From assembly GCA_900167925.1 (NCBI GenBank), contig FUZM01000003.1, positions 248,001-312,000 on the forward strand: DNA of 64,000 nt. The letters are read 5' to 3'. This document shows, in pieces, positions 47,703 through 55,438 of the stretch (position 1 is its first letter; the number at the start of each line of letters is the position of its first letter). This DNA comes from Bacteroidales bacterium WCE2008 (GTDB taxonomy: Bacteria; Bacteroidota; Bacteroidia; Bacteroidales; UBA932). The notes below the pieces were generated by a model. That model was not told the DNA's origin. It searched no databases and was given only the letters and a program-made list of their open reading frames with translations. The position numbers and the translations under genes were made by a program.

Positions 47703-48752
47703 ATGAAAATCAAATCATTGCTAGTACTTTCAGTACTCCTGCCGTTCATGCTTTGCTGCAGCAGCAAGGAAGAAATCATGGACCTTCCGGAACCATCAGC
47801 CGTAAATACGGAACTCGCTGACGAAAGCGACGAATACGATGGAGAAGAGGTGGAATCCAGCGGAAGGATGTCCGCCCCATCTTCCGGCAACGGATGGCGT
47901 GTCTTCAAGATCCATAAGGGAGTCATGTACTACACGTTCTCCGGTACTGACGCCATCACCGGCGCTAAACAGCAGGCATTCGCAATCGACGTGGACCTCA
48001 GTTCTAAGTACACTGTAAAGATGACCTATACGACTCCATCCCTGGCAACGTCGGCAGCACATCAGATGTACAGTTCTGTAGCTACCATGAATGCAGGATA
48101 TGAGACAGGATCCATCTACATCCGTGACAACGGACAGGAGTTGTTCAACATTCCTAACACCACGATCGGAACTTCAGGCGTACCTAACTGGAAGAGCGAA
48201 GCTGCGTTCATCCGCAAGTCCAACGGAACCATCTCAATAAAGAAAGGTGCTACGCTTACCAGACCTTACGCAGTACCTGCCAACATAAACACTGCTATCA
48301 CGACCCTGAGGAACGCATATCACAATACCACAGCAGAAGATCTCATCTCAAGTGCTCCGATGCTTATCGACAACTACAGTACTGTAGGCGAGACTTTTGT
48401 CAACGAATCAATTTCCAACTGGGAAAACCTCAACGGAGAGAATCCGCAGAAGCACCAGAGGGCAAGACATCCTCGCTCTGCCATCGCCCTTACCGCCGAC
48501 AACCACTTCATAATGCTGGTAGTTGACGGCCGCAATCCTGGAGTCAGCGAAGGAATGAACGCCAAGGAACTCACCAAGTTCCTGAAGAAATGGTTCAACC
48601 CTCAGTATGCCCTCAACATGGACGGCGGCGGTTCCTCTACTCTTTGCGTAGAAGGAAAAGGCAATTCTCAGACCCATGTCGTAAATACTCCATGTAACGA
48701 TAATGGCGCTGAACGCAAAAGACTAACACATTTTATAGTTGTACCGAAATAA
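47703..48752 (+). CDS. Phosphodiester glycosidase (NAGPA-type) lipoprotein, paralogue 2
   Basis: The 349-residue precursor has signal ...LPFMLCC followed by SSKEEIMD, an export-type signal as in paralogue 1. The NAGPA domain carries ATMNAGYETGSIYIRDNG, SAPMLIDNY, RHPRSAIALTADNHFIMLVVDGR, GMNAKELTKFLKKWFNPQYALNMDGGGSSTL and THFIVVPK. The two proteins agree over most of the domain, indicating tandem duplication. The 43-bp gap before it is A/T-rich and contains no hairpin. Expected activity: cleavage of sugar-1-phosphodiester bonds at the cell surface. Confidence 0.85.
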   Translation: MKIKSLLVLSVLLPFMLCCSSKEEIMDLPEPSAVNTELADESDEYDGEEVESSGRMSAPSSGNGWRVFKIHKGVMYYTFSGTDAITGAKQQAFAIDVDLSSKYTVKMTYTTPSLATSAAHQMYSSVATMNAGYETGSIYIRDNGQELFNIPNTTIGTSGVPNWKSEAAFIRKSNGTISIKKGATLTRPYAVPANINTAITTLRNAYHNTTAEDLISSAPMLIDNYSTVGETFVNESISNWENLNGENPQKHQRARHPRSAIALTADNHFIMLVVDGRNPGVSEGMNAKELTKFLKKWFNPQYALNMDGGGSSTLCVEGKGNSQTHVVNTPCNDNGAERKRLTHFIVVPK

Positions 48753-48754
48753 TA

Positions 48755-50938
48755 ATGAAAAGAAATCAGTTTATCACTCTCTTCCTGCTGTTTGCAGGAT
48801 TCTGCAATGCGACGGCCAATCCGACACCCGCTGACAAGGGATGGACGGTGGAGACTATCGCCGAAGGCATAAATTATTACACCTACTCCGGCATTGAGGA
48901 AATCTCCGGAGCCGCCCAGCAGGTATTCGTAATAGAACAGGATCTCTCGAATCCGAGATATGCTCTCAGGTTTGTTTATTACCCTGAAAGGATCCCTACA
49001 TCAGAAGCGTTCTGGCGCAACAATGCGGTTGCAGCCATGAATGCCGGATACGAGGCCCAGTCAATCGTCATCAAGGTGAACGAAAGGATGCATTCCTGCA
49101 TGCCTTACGACAACATCATCGACACTCCGGTCCCGAACTGGAAAAGCGAAGGTGCCGTATATACCGATGGCAAGCAGGGCGTCCGTATCTCTTTTGACGG
49201 AAAGGACATGAGCATCGCCGAGCAGAGAGAATTCTATGCAAACAGCACAGAACCGAACATCCTTACCAGCGCTCCTATGCTGGTCGACAACTTCGACCCG
49301 GTAGGAGCACGCTTCGTGGATCCTTCGCTTTCTCTGGAAGAGCTTGAGAAACTGGAATATGAAGACCCGATCCGCCATCAAGGCGTACGTCATCCGCGCA
49401 CAGCCGTCGCCAAGACCGCCGATAACCATTTGATCCTCATCGCCGTTGACGGCCGAAGGGACGGGATTGGCGAGGGCATGAGCGCCCGTGAGTTCACGGA
49501 ATTCATCGTAAAGTGGTTCAACCCGCAATACGCCCTCAACATGGACGGCGGCGGTTCGACTACGGTCTGCGTACGCGGTCATGGAGACCCTGAAACCCAT
49601 GTGGTCAACTATCCTACAAACAACAATAAGTATGACCACGACGGACAGCGCAAGCGCGACTCCATCTTCATCATCGTAGAAGTTGAGGATGACAAGCAGC
49701 CGTCGAAAGTCCGTGAGGGAGTGCATGAGGAAGTGCTTGCAGACCATTCCAAGGCATCCGGCCTGGACAACACTTACGACCTCTCCCCTAAGGCATCGAC
49801 TCCGGCTCCGAAGGGATATGAGCCAGTCTATGTAAGCCATTACGGCCGTCATGGATCCCGCTATGCATACACTTCCGATGCATACACAGTCCCTCTCGAA
49901 ATGCTCAGGAAAGGCGCTGACAACGACAACCTTACCGAGTATGGCAAGAAGCTTCTGGGCCAGCTCTCAGACTTCTGGGAAAGGAACCAGTACAGGGTCG
50001 GCGACCTGACCCCGCTTGGCTGGGAACAGCACAGGCAGATAGCCAAGACCATGGTATCTTCCTTCCCTACCGCCTTCGGAAAGGGCAGCAGCGTGGATGC
50101 ATGCTCATCCGCTTCTTCAAGGTCGATGATGAGCATGGGCTCATTCTGCGTCAGCATCGCCAAGGAGTCTCCGGCAACTTCGGTATATGAGCATCAGGGA
50201 ATGATGGACATACAGGCAGCCCGTCCTAACATGGGCAAGAATCCGTTCCGCTACAAAGGTCCTCACACATACCTGCCGTATGCAGAGGATTCAGAAGGAT
50301 TCTTCTTCCGCAAGATGCCTGATTACCAGACCATCCTTGCACGCATGTTCAAAGACCCTTCTGTGGCCGTGGCCAAGAAAGATGCCTACGACACATTCTT
50401 CAACCTGTACATGCTCGTCGGCGGAATGGCCAGCATCCCTGAGGAGGAAAGGCTTGACGTTGACGGAATCTTTACCGCTGAAGAATATGCACGTCTCTGG
50501 GAAGTTGACAATTACGAGCGTTTCCAGGAGTATATCGACTACCGCACTTCATGTTCATCAATCGTAGACGACATCATAGCCAAGGCTGATGCAAGGCTTG
50601 CAGGAAACAGCCGCGGCGCTGACCTGCGCTTCGGTCATGACCATGTAGTGATGGCACTCCTGATGATCATGGACATCGACGGATTCGGCTTTGTCCCGGA
50701 TTCTGTGGATGATATCGTGAACACTTTCCAGACTTTCCGTTCGCCGATGGCGGCAAACATGCAGTTCGTGTTCTATACACCTAAGAAAGGTAAGAAAGGC
50801 GACGTGCTCGTGAAGCTGTTGCTGAATGGAGAGGAGGCTTCTCTCGGAGCGCTCGCCCCTGTGGACGGCCCATATTACGAGTGGTCCGCAGTCAAGGATT
50901 ACCTCAACTCGAGAACCGCGATGTTTGTAAGAAGATAA
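48755..50938 (+). CDS. Phosphodiester glycosidase fused to histidine acid phosphatase
   Basis: This 727-residue two-domain enzyme has a signal peptide (ITLFLLFAGFCNATA) that is not a good lipobox, so it is probably periplasmic or secreted, unlike its two neighbours. Residues about 25-310 are a NAGPA domain (AAMNAGYEAQSIVIK; SAPMLVDNF; RHPRTAVAKTADNHLILIAVDGR; ALNMDGGGSTTV). Residues about 350-727 are a branch-2 histidine phosphatase: SHYGRHGSRYAYTSDAY with catalytic His366, LTPLGWEQHRQIAK, CSSASSRSMMSM and the proton-donor HD (His628-Asp629). The fusion suggests removal of a sugar cap followed by dephosphorylation of the exposed phosphomonoester. It is the last gene of the operon. Confidence 0.88.
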   Translation: MKRNQFITLFLLFAGFCNATANPTPADKGWTVETIAEGINYYTYSGIEEISGAAQQVFVIEQDLSNPRYALRFVYYPERIPTSEAFWRNNAVAAMNAGYEAQSIVIKVNERMHSCMPYDNIIDTPVPNWKSEGAVYTDGKQGVRISFDGKDMSIAEQREFYANSTEPNILTSAPMLVDNFDPVGARFVDPSLSLEELEKLEYEDPIRHQGVRHPRTAVAKTADNHLILIAVDGRRDGIGEGMSAREFTEFIVKWFNPQYALNMDGGGSTTVCVRGHGDPETHVVNYPTNNNKYDHDGQRKRDSIFIIVEVEDDKQPSKVREGVHEEVLADHSKASGLDNTYDLSPKASTPAPKGYEPVYVSHYGRHGSRYAYTSDAYTVPLEMLRKGADNDNLTEYGKKLLGQLSDFWERNQYRVGDLTPLGWEQHRQIAKTMVSSFPTAFGKGSSVDACSSASSRSMMSMGSFCVSIAKESPATSVYEHQGMMDIQAARPNMGKNPFRYKGPHTYLPYAEDSEGFFFRKMPDYQTILARMFKDPSVAVAKKDAYDTFFNLYMLVGGMASIPEEERLDVDGIFTAEEYARLWEVDNYERFQEYIDYRTSCSSIVDDIIAKADARLAGNSRGADLRFGHDHVVMALLMIMDIDGFGFVPDSVDDIVNTFQTFRSPMAANMQFVFYTPKKGKKGDVLVKLLLNGEEASLGALAPVDGPYYEWSAVKDYLNSRTAMFVRR

Positions 50939-50966
50939 ACATCATCTCAAAAACACCGAAAAAACA

Positions 50967-50998
50967 AAAGTCGCACAGGCTAAGCCTGCTGCGGCTTT
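50967..50998. terminator. Bidirectional terminator closing the susCD operon
   Basis: A 14-bp stem with one bulge and one mismatch (50967-50980 with 50984-50998) and a TAA loop, with A-rich sequence on the left and T-rich sequence on the right. It serves the plus-strand operon and the convergent lipoprotein gene, whose stop lies at the edge of the hairpin. Confidence 0.8.
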
Positions 50999-51557
50999 AT
51001 CTTTTATTACGGAATTCGTTAAAGTCGGTAGGATGCTCCGCAATAACCTTCTCAAGCTGTTCTTCGCTCATCCTTTTCCAGGTTGTCTCTACAAAGACCT
51101 TGGTACCGTCACTATGCTGTCCGACATAATCGATCGCAACTATCTTGTCTTTTTTCAGGGACGTGATCTTCATCTGCAGGGTCTTCCCTATGACAAGGCC
51201 ATTATCCGACTCGTCGTATGAAAACCGGCTTATCCTGTAGAAAGAGGCCAGGTAAGCGTCAGATATCCAGAATTCAGTGACGTGATTCCCTTCGAAAAAG
51301 TAATCTGTCGTACTGCCGCCTATCAGATCCTTATAATACTGTTCGTCCGTTACTTTTCCGTCAGAATCGATTGTATATCCAGATACGAAATACCAACCGA
51401 ATCCATCGACTACGTCACGGAAATACTCTTCGGAAATACTGTTGGAAACGACAGGCCACCCGTCTTCGCCCATGACATAATCGGCTTTTTCACATGAGGC
51501 CGCGGCGGTCAGGAGTACGACACCTGCAACGACAAGTTTAGTGAGAACTTTCAGCAT
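50997..51557 (-). CDS. Small hypothetical lipoprotein
   Basis: The 186-residue precursor has a lipoprotein signal (VVLLTAAASC) followed by EKADYVMGEDGWPVVSNSISEEYFRD. The mature part is a beta-rich domain (GFGWYFVSGYTIDSDGKVTDEQYY; DYFFEGNHVTEFWISDAYLASFYRISRFSYDESDNGLVIG; MKITSLKKDKIVAIDYVGQHSDGTKVFVETTWKRM), a pattern seen in many short Bacteroidota lipoproteins. No family is recognised and no function is claimed. It has its own promoter and is convergent with the phosphodiester glycosidase operon, so it is probably not part of it. Confidence 0.75.
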   Translation of the reverse strand: MLKVLTKLVVAGVVLLTAAASCEKADYVMGEDGWPVVSNSISEEYFRDVVDGFGWYFVSGYTIDSDGKVTDEQYYKDLIGGSTTDYFFEGNHVTEFWISDAYLASFYRISRFSYDESDNGLVIGKTLQMKITSLKKDKIVAIDYVGQHSDGTKVFVETTWKRMSEEQLEKVIAEHPTDFNEFRNKR

Positions 51558-51590
51558 AGAATCCGGTTTAAGTGTTATTTCTTATCTTGA

Positions 51591-51598
51591 CAAATATA
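51591..51598 (-). promoter_or_regulatory. -7 element TATATTTG of the small lipoprotein gene
   Basis: A perfect TAnnTTTG match on the minus strand. It leaves a leader of about 26 nt before the ATG at 51557. Confidence 0.65.
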
Positions 51599-51619
51599 TG
51601 TTTTTTTCACGAATTTCCA

Positions 51620-51627
51620 TATCTTTG
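51620..51627 (+). promoter_or_regulatory. -7 element TATCTTTG of tRNA-Ser
   Basis: A perfect TAnnTTTG match 11 bp upstream of the mature tRNA 5' end, the same spacing as at tRNA-Arg. Confidence 0.7.
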
Positions 51628-51638
51628 TATCGAAAAAT

Positions 51639-51725
51639 GGAGGGATGTCCGAGTGGTTGAAGGAGCCTGCCTCGAAAACAGGTGTGCGGTTTCCCGTACC
51701 GGGGGTTCGAATCCCTTTCCCTCCG
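51639..51725 (+). tRNA. tRNA-Ser (anticodon CGA)
   Basis: The 87-nt class II tRNA has acceptor GGAGGGA/TCCCTCC, anticodon loop CTCGAAA with anticodon CGA reading TCG, a long variable arm (TGTGCGGTTTCCCGTACC) and T-arm GGGGGTTCGAATCCCT. The discriminator is G. The anticodon stem has one C-A mismatch at its base. CCA is not encoded. The last 17 nt recur as an inverted copy 236 bp downstream. Confidence 0.96.
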
Positions 51726-51978
51726 CAAATCGGAAAATATTCCATTGAATCAGCCTCGCCAAAGCGAGGCTTTTGCTTTTCTGGCATCCTCGTCGGAAGT
51801 TTACTTTCGTAAGAGGATGTCAGTGAAGCAAAATATCTTTTCGAAGATGATTCAATGGAATAATACAGATTTGAACGGGCCCCGCGGCGAGCGTCCAGGG
51901 ATAGCGCAAGCCGGCAGAGCCGGCGCAGCGGAATCCCTCCGGCCTCGCGCCGGCCAAATCCCGGAGGGAAAGGGATTC
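51709..51978. repeat. Nested inverted-repeat region downstream of tRNA-Ser
   Basis: This 250-bp non-coding stretch is packed with symmetry. The 17-nt 3' end of tRNA-Ser (51709-51725) recurs inverted at 51962-51978. A perfect 15-nt inverted repeat (TATTCCATTGAATCA, 51738-51752 with 51848-51862) encloses three hairpins: a 7-bp GC stem with T-run (51753-51770), an 11-bp arm pair with a second inner stem (51781-51791 with 51813-51823), and ATCTT-TTCG-AAGAT (51835-51848). The remaining 51863-51961 is GC-rich and itself palindromic (GCCGGC repeated around AGA). It could be a degenerate mobile element or a structured RNA. No protein is supported. Confidence 0.7.
51753..51780 (+). terminator. Probable terminator of tRNA-Ser
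   Basis: GCCTCGC and GCGAGGC pair perfectly around CAAA and are followed by TTTTGCTTTT. It lies 27 bp past the tRNA and inside the larger inverted repeat. Confidence 0.75.
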
Positions 51979-52013
51979 TCCACCCCACACCTTTTATTTT
52001 CCAACTAATTGAC

Positions 52014-52021
52014 TATATTTG
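52014..52021 (+). promoter_or_regulatory. -7 element TATATTTG of the GH43 gene
   Basis: A perfect TAnnTTTG match 15 bp before the ATG at 52037. It rules out the upstream TTG start at 52019, which lies inside it. Confidence 0.65.
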
Positions 52022-52036
52022 CAGAAAACAAAACCT

Positions 52037-53833
52037 ATGCGGACTTTACAGATATTCCCCACCCTGGCACAACTGTGCGCAGCCGTCATCCTGACGGCCG
52101 GGGCAGAGGCGTGCACCTCACCTCTTCCCGAAGAAGGAACCGCCCTCTTCACCCCGCTCCAATACTCCGCCAACCAGCCCGTCAGCTACGACCCCGAAAC
52201 GGAATATCTCAATCCCATACTTCCGGGCTTCTACCCCGACCCGAGCATCTGCCGCAAAGACGGAGACTACTACATAGTAACCTCCACATTCGGCTACTTC
52301 CCCGGACTCCCCGTATGGCACTCCACAGACCTCGTGCACTGGGAACTCACCGGACACGCCCTCAGCCGTTACGGCCAGATGCCGATTCCCGACCTCCCTA
52401 TCAGAATGGGAGTCTTCGCCCCGCAGATATCCTACAACCCCGGCAACGGACTCTTCTACATAATAAATACGGTAGTCGGAGGCATCGGCAACTTTTTCGT
52501 GACCACCGATGATCCACTCAAAGGCGAATGGAGCGACCCCGTGCGTCTTCCCGACGTACTTGGCATCGATCCAAGCATACTCTTCGACACCGACGGCAAA
52601 GCCTACATCGTCAGCTCCGAAGGCCTGGCCGGAGCCGGACTCGAGCCCCTCTATGACGATGGAGACAACGCCATACTGATGCTCGAATTCGACTGGCGGA
52701 ACGGCAAGACAACTGGCGAAAGAAAGATTCTGGCCATGCATGGAGCCGACCCTTCATCGAACCCCCGCTGGCTGGAAGGCCCGCATCTATACCACATCGG
52801 AGACAAATACTTCCTCATGTGCGCCGAAGGAGGCACAGAGCAGGGGCACTCCGAAGTAATCTTCCAGTCTGACCGTCCCGACGGAGGCTTTGAGCCATGT
52901 GCAATCAATCCGATACTTACCCAGAGAGACCTCCCTGCCGAAAGGGAAAACCTGATAAACTGCACCGGCCATGCCGGACTCGTCCAGACCGAAGCCGGCA
53001 ACTGGTATGCAGTCTTTCTCGGCGTAGAACCATACGAAGGCGATTACTACTTCAATAATGGCCGACAGACCTTCCTGCTGCCGGTCCAGTGGATCGACGG
53101 CCAGCCTGTCATACTGCCGCAGGGGCAGCCTGTCCCTAAGACCGTCCCTCTCGACAATGAGCTGAAGGCCCTCGCCGCGGCCAATACTGTCGCAGGATTC
53201 GACGGCTTCAATCCCGGGCCGCTGTGGGACAAAGACGGCATCGCCGACTTCGCCATGTTCATAAGACGTCCTGTCCCTGCCGAAGGCCAGTCCGATTTCG
53301 ATTTCGCCCGCGACCGCAAGATCGGACCGTTCTACCGTATCGATGACCATGGCAATCTCAGCCTATCCCTGAAACCGGTCAGCGCCCGTTCGCTCGGCAA
53401 TCCGTCGGCGATCTGCGAGAGGATCACGTCGAAGAAGTTCTCAGCCTCGACCAAGCTTTCCTTCCGGCCGACCGCCAGAGAGGACAGCAGCGCGACCATG
53501 GCCGGACTTCTCCTATACCAGAATCACCGTCAGCTCATGCAGTTCGTCAAGACGCTCGACGAGACCGGAAGTCCTGTTCTCAGGCTGGACCAGATAAGGA
53601 AAGGAGAGGTCGAAAGACGCTACGATATCGGACTGACGGACTCGCAGGCCAGGAAGCCTGTCTATCTTATGGTCGAGACCCTTACTCCGTCGGAATATGC
53701 GTTCAGCTATTCCTTCGACGGAAAGATATATATAAGAGCCGGAGAGGCTCTTGACGGCAGAGTCCTTTCTACGCTCGAAGGAGGAGACTTCCAAGGCGCA
53801 GTAATAGGCATTTACGCCACCTCAGCCGAATAG
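52037..53833 (+). CDS. Glycoside hydrolase family 43 (xylosidase/arabinofuranosidase type)
   Basis: The 598-residue exported protein has an N-terminal signal (LAQLCAAVILTAGAEAC); the lipobox is weak, so lipoprotein status is uncertain. The five-bladed GH43 domain (about 55-355) has the catalytic base Asp68 in GFYPDPSICR, the pKa-modulating Asp178 in GIDPSILFD and the acid Glu247 in WLEGPHLYHI. The C-terminal beta-sandwich (about 380-598; AMFIRRPVPAE, FSASTKLSFRPTAREDSSATMAGLLLYQ, RLDQIRKGEVERRYDI) is the one usual in the beta-xylosidase/alpha-L-arabinofuranosidase subfamily. It removes terminal pentoses from plant oligosaccharides. No SusCD partner adjoins it. Confidence 0.92.
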   Translation: MRTLQIFPTLAQLCAAVILTAGAEACTSPLPEEGTALFTPLQYSANQPVSYDPETEYLNPILPGFYPDPSICRKDGDYYIVTSTFGYFPGLPVWHSTDLVHWELTGHALSRYGQMPIPDLPIRMGVFAPQISYNPGNGLFYIINTVVGGIGNFFVTTDDPLKGEWSDPVRLPDVLGIDPSILFDTDGKAYIVSSEGLAGAGLEPLYDDGDNAILMLEFDWRNGKTTGERKILAMHGADPSSNPRWLEGPHLYHIGDKYFLMCAEGGTEQGHSEVIFQSDRPDGGFEPCAINPILTQRDLPAERENLINCTGHAGLVQTEAGNWYAVFLGVEPYEGDYYFNNGRQTFLLPVQWIDGQPVILPQGQPVPKTVPLDNELKALAAANTVAGFDGFNPGPLWDKDGIADFAMFIRRPVPAEGQSDFDFARDRKIGPFYRIDDHGNLSLSLKPVSARSLGNPSAICERITSKKFSASTKLSFRPTAREDSSATMAGLLLYQNHRQLMQFVKTLDETGSPVLRLDQIRKGEVERRYDIGLTDSQARKPVYLMVETLTPSEYAFSYSFDGKIYIRAGEALDGRVLSTLEGGDFQGAVIGIYATSAE

Positions 53834-53882
53834 GCAGGGGTTCAGAGATCTTTGAAAATATTGCTTTCTCCAGAATAATTAC

Positions 53883-53890
53883 TATATTCG
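53883..53890 (+). promoter_or_regulatory. Probable -7 element TATATTCG of the FadL-type gene
   Basis: One base from the TAnnTTTG consensus, 30 bp upstream of the ATG at 53921, with TTGC about 20 bp further upstream. Confidence 0.45.
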
Positions 53891-53920
53891 TGGCCGTTTT
53901 GACATAAAAAATCGACCAAA

Positions 53921-55384
53921 ATGACAAGAAAATTATTAGTAGTGGCGCTCTTAGCAGCAGCCTCTCTCCAGGCAAACGCCGGAGGATTTCTGACGAATAC
54001 TAACCAGAGCGTATCGTTTCTCCGCCAGCCGGCGCAGAACTCGGTAATCTCAGTTAACGGCGCGTACTTCAACCCTGCAGGAGTAGGCTTCATGGACAAA
54101 GGATGGGCCCTCAGCATCGGAATCATGAACGCACATCAGAAAAGAGAGATCGAGAGCACATTCGCTCCTTTCGCATATGGCGCTAAGAACAATCAGCAGC
54201 AGACCAAGGTTTTCTCAGCAAAGACCGTGGCTCCTGTACTTCCTTCTGCTGACATCGCATACAACAATGGCGGTCACTGGTTCGGCTCGTTCCACTTCGG
54301 TGTGACCGGCGGTGGCGGAAAAGCACCTTTCAACGACGGTCTCGGCTCATTCGAAAGCCAGATCGCAATGCTTCCGGGCATCGTCAACGAAATCTCCAAC
54401 CGCATCGCCGGGGCTTCGCTTGTAAACGGATACTCTGCCGACATCGCCCTCGAAGGCTCACAGTACTACTTCAGCGGCCAGCTCAACCTCGGATACAAGA
54501 TCAACGAGCATATCAGCGTGGCAGCAGGAATCCGCGGTACATATGTCCTCAACATATACAAAGGCGGACTCAAGAACATCAGCCTCAGCTATACAGTCAA
54601 TCCTTCAGTTCTCGGCCCATACGCCGATGCCCTCAACGCGTTCGCCGGCGACAAGGAGCTTGACTGCACCCAGAAGGATATCGTGCTCACCCCAGTCATC
54701 GGTATCGACGTGAACTATGGCAAATTCAACTTCGCAGGCCGCTATGAGTTCCGCGGAGACGTAGATCTGGAGAATAGCACAAAGAAAAATACGACCGGAA
54801 TGGCCCAGTACGACGACAAGGCTGTCGTTTCTTCTGACATCCCTGCTCTCCTCGCCCTCGGCGTAAGGTACAGCCTCCTCCCTCAGTTCAGGGTGATGGT
54901 TGACTACAACCTTTACTTCGACAAGCAGAGCAACGTATATAACAGCCTTACCGGAAAGGACGACAAGACCTCACTCATCGAGAACAACCCATACGAGGTG
55001 ATCGCAGGTCTCGAGTACGACCTTACCGGCAAGTGGACTGTCAGCGGCGGCGTACAGTTTACAAGATTCGGCTATGGCAAGAAGGCGGAGTATATCTCTG
55101 ACATGTCCTTCAACCCAAGCTCAGTATCAGTCGGCCTCGGTTGCAGATATAAACTTAACGACAGGATAAGCTTCGACTTCGGTGTGTTCAAGACCTTCTA
55201 CGAGCACATCAACAAAGAGATGGACGACTACAACAACGTAGGAGCAAGTCTCTACCAGAAGATTGCGGCAGCTGCCCCGGCACTTGCCGGAAGCATTTCC
55301 GCAGACGACCTCAAGACTCCTGGAAAGGATAACTTCTTCCGCAAGAGTTTTGTAGCTGGCATCGGTTTCAACTACGCTTTCTAA
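53921..55384 (+). CDS. OmpP1/FadL-family outer-membrane protein
   Basis: The 487-residue precursor has signal MTRKLLVVALLAAASLQANA, then GGFLTNTNQSVSFLRQPAQNSVISVNGAYFNPAGVGFMDKGWALSIG, where the N-terminal hatch peptide and the NPAG motif mark the FadL/OmpP1 family. The rest alternates in transmembrane beta-strand fashion and ends in an aromatic residue (VAGIGFNYAF), as required for barrel assembly. Family members let hydrophobic molecules cross the outer membrane by lateral diffusion. A fatty-acid substrate is not shown. It lies 54 bp upstream of lysC with no clear terminator between. Confidence 0.88.
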   Translation: MTRKLLVVALLAAASLQANAGGFLTNTNQSVSFLRQPAQNSVISVNGAYFNPAGVGFMDKGWALSIGIMNAHQKREIESTFAPFAYGAKNNQQQTKVFSAKTVAPVLPSADIAYNNGGHWFGSFHFGVTGGGGKAPFNDGLGSFESQIAMLPGIVNEISNRIAGASLVNGYSADIALEGSQYYFSGQLNLGYKINEHISVAAGIRGTYVLNIYKGGLKNISLSYTVNPSVLGPYADALNAFAGDKELDCTQKDIVLTPVIGIDVNYGKFNFAGRYEFRGDVDLENSTKKNTTGMAQYDDKAVVSSDIPALLALGVRYSLLPQFRVMVDYNLYFDKQSNVYNSLTGKDDKTSLIENNPYEVIAGLEYDLTGKWTVSGGVQFTRFGYGKKAEYISDMSFNPSSVSVGLGCRYKLNDRISFDFGVFKTFYEHINKEMDDYNNVGASLYQKIAAAAPALAGSISADDLKTPGKDNFFRKSFVAGIGFNYAF

Positions 55385-55438
55385 AGCGTGGCTGAAGCCT
55401 TCCGGACAGAGATACGGACTAAATAAATATACAACGAC

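Noticed and set aside
51682..52008. 108-codon frame running through the end of tRNA-Ser and the palindromic region
   Set aside because: It begins inside a tRNA, covers repeats and a terminator, and has low-complexity Arg/Gly content.
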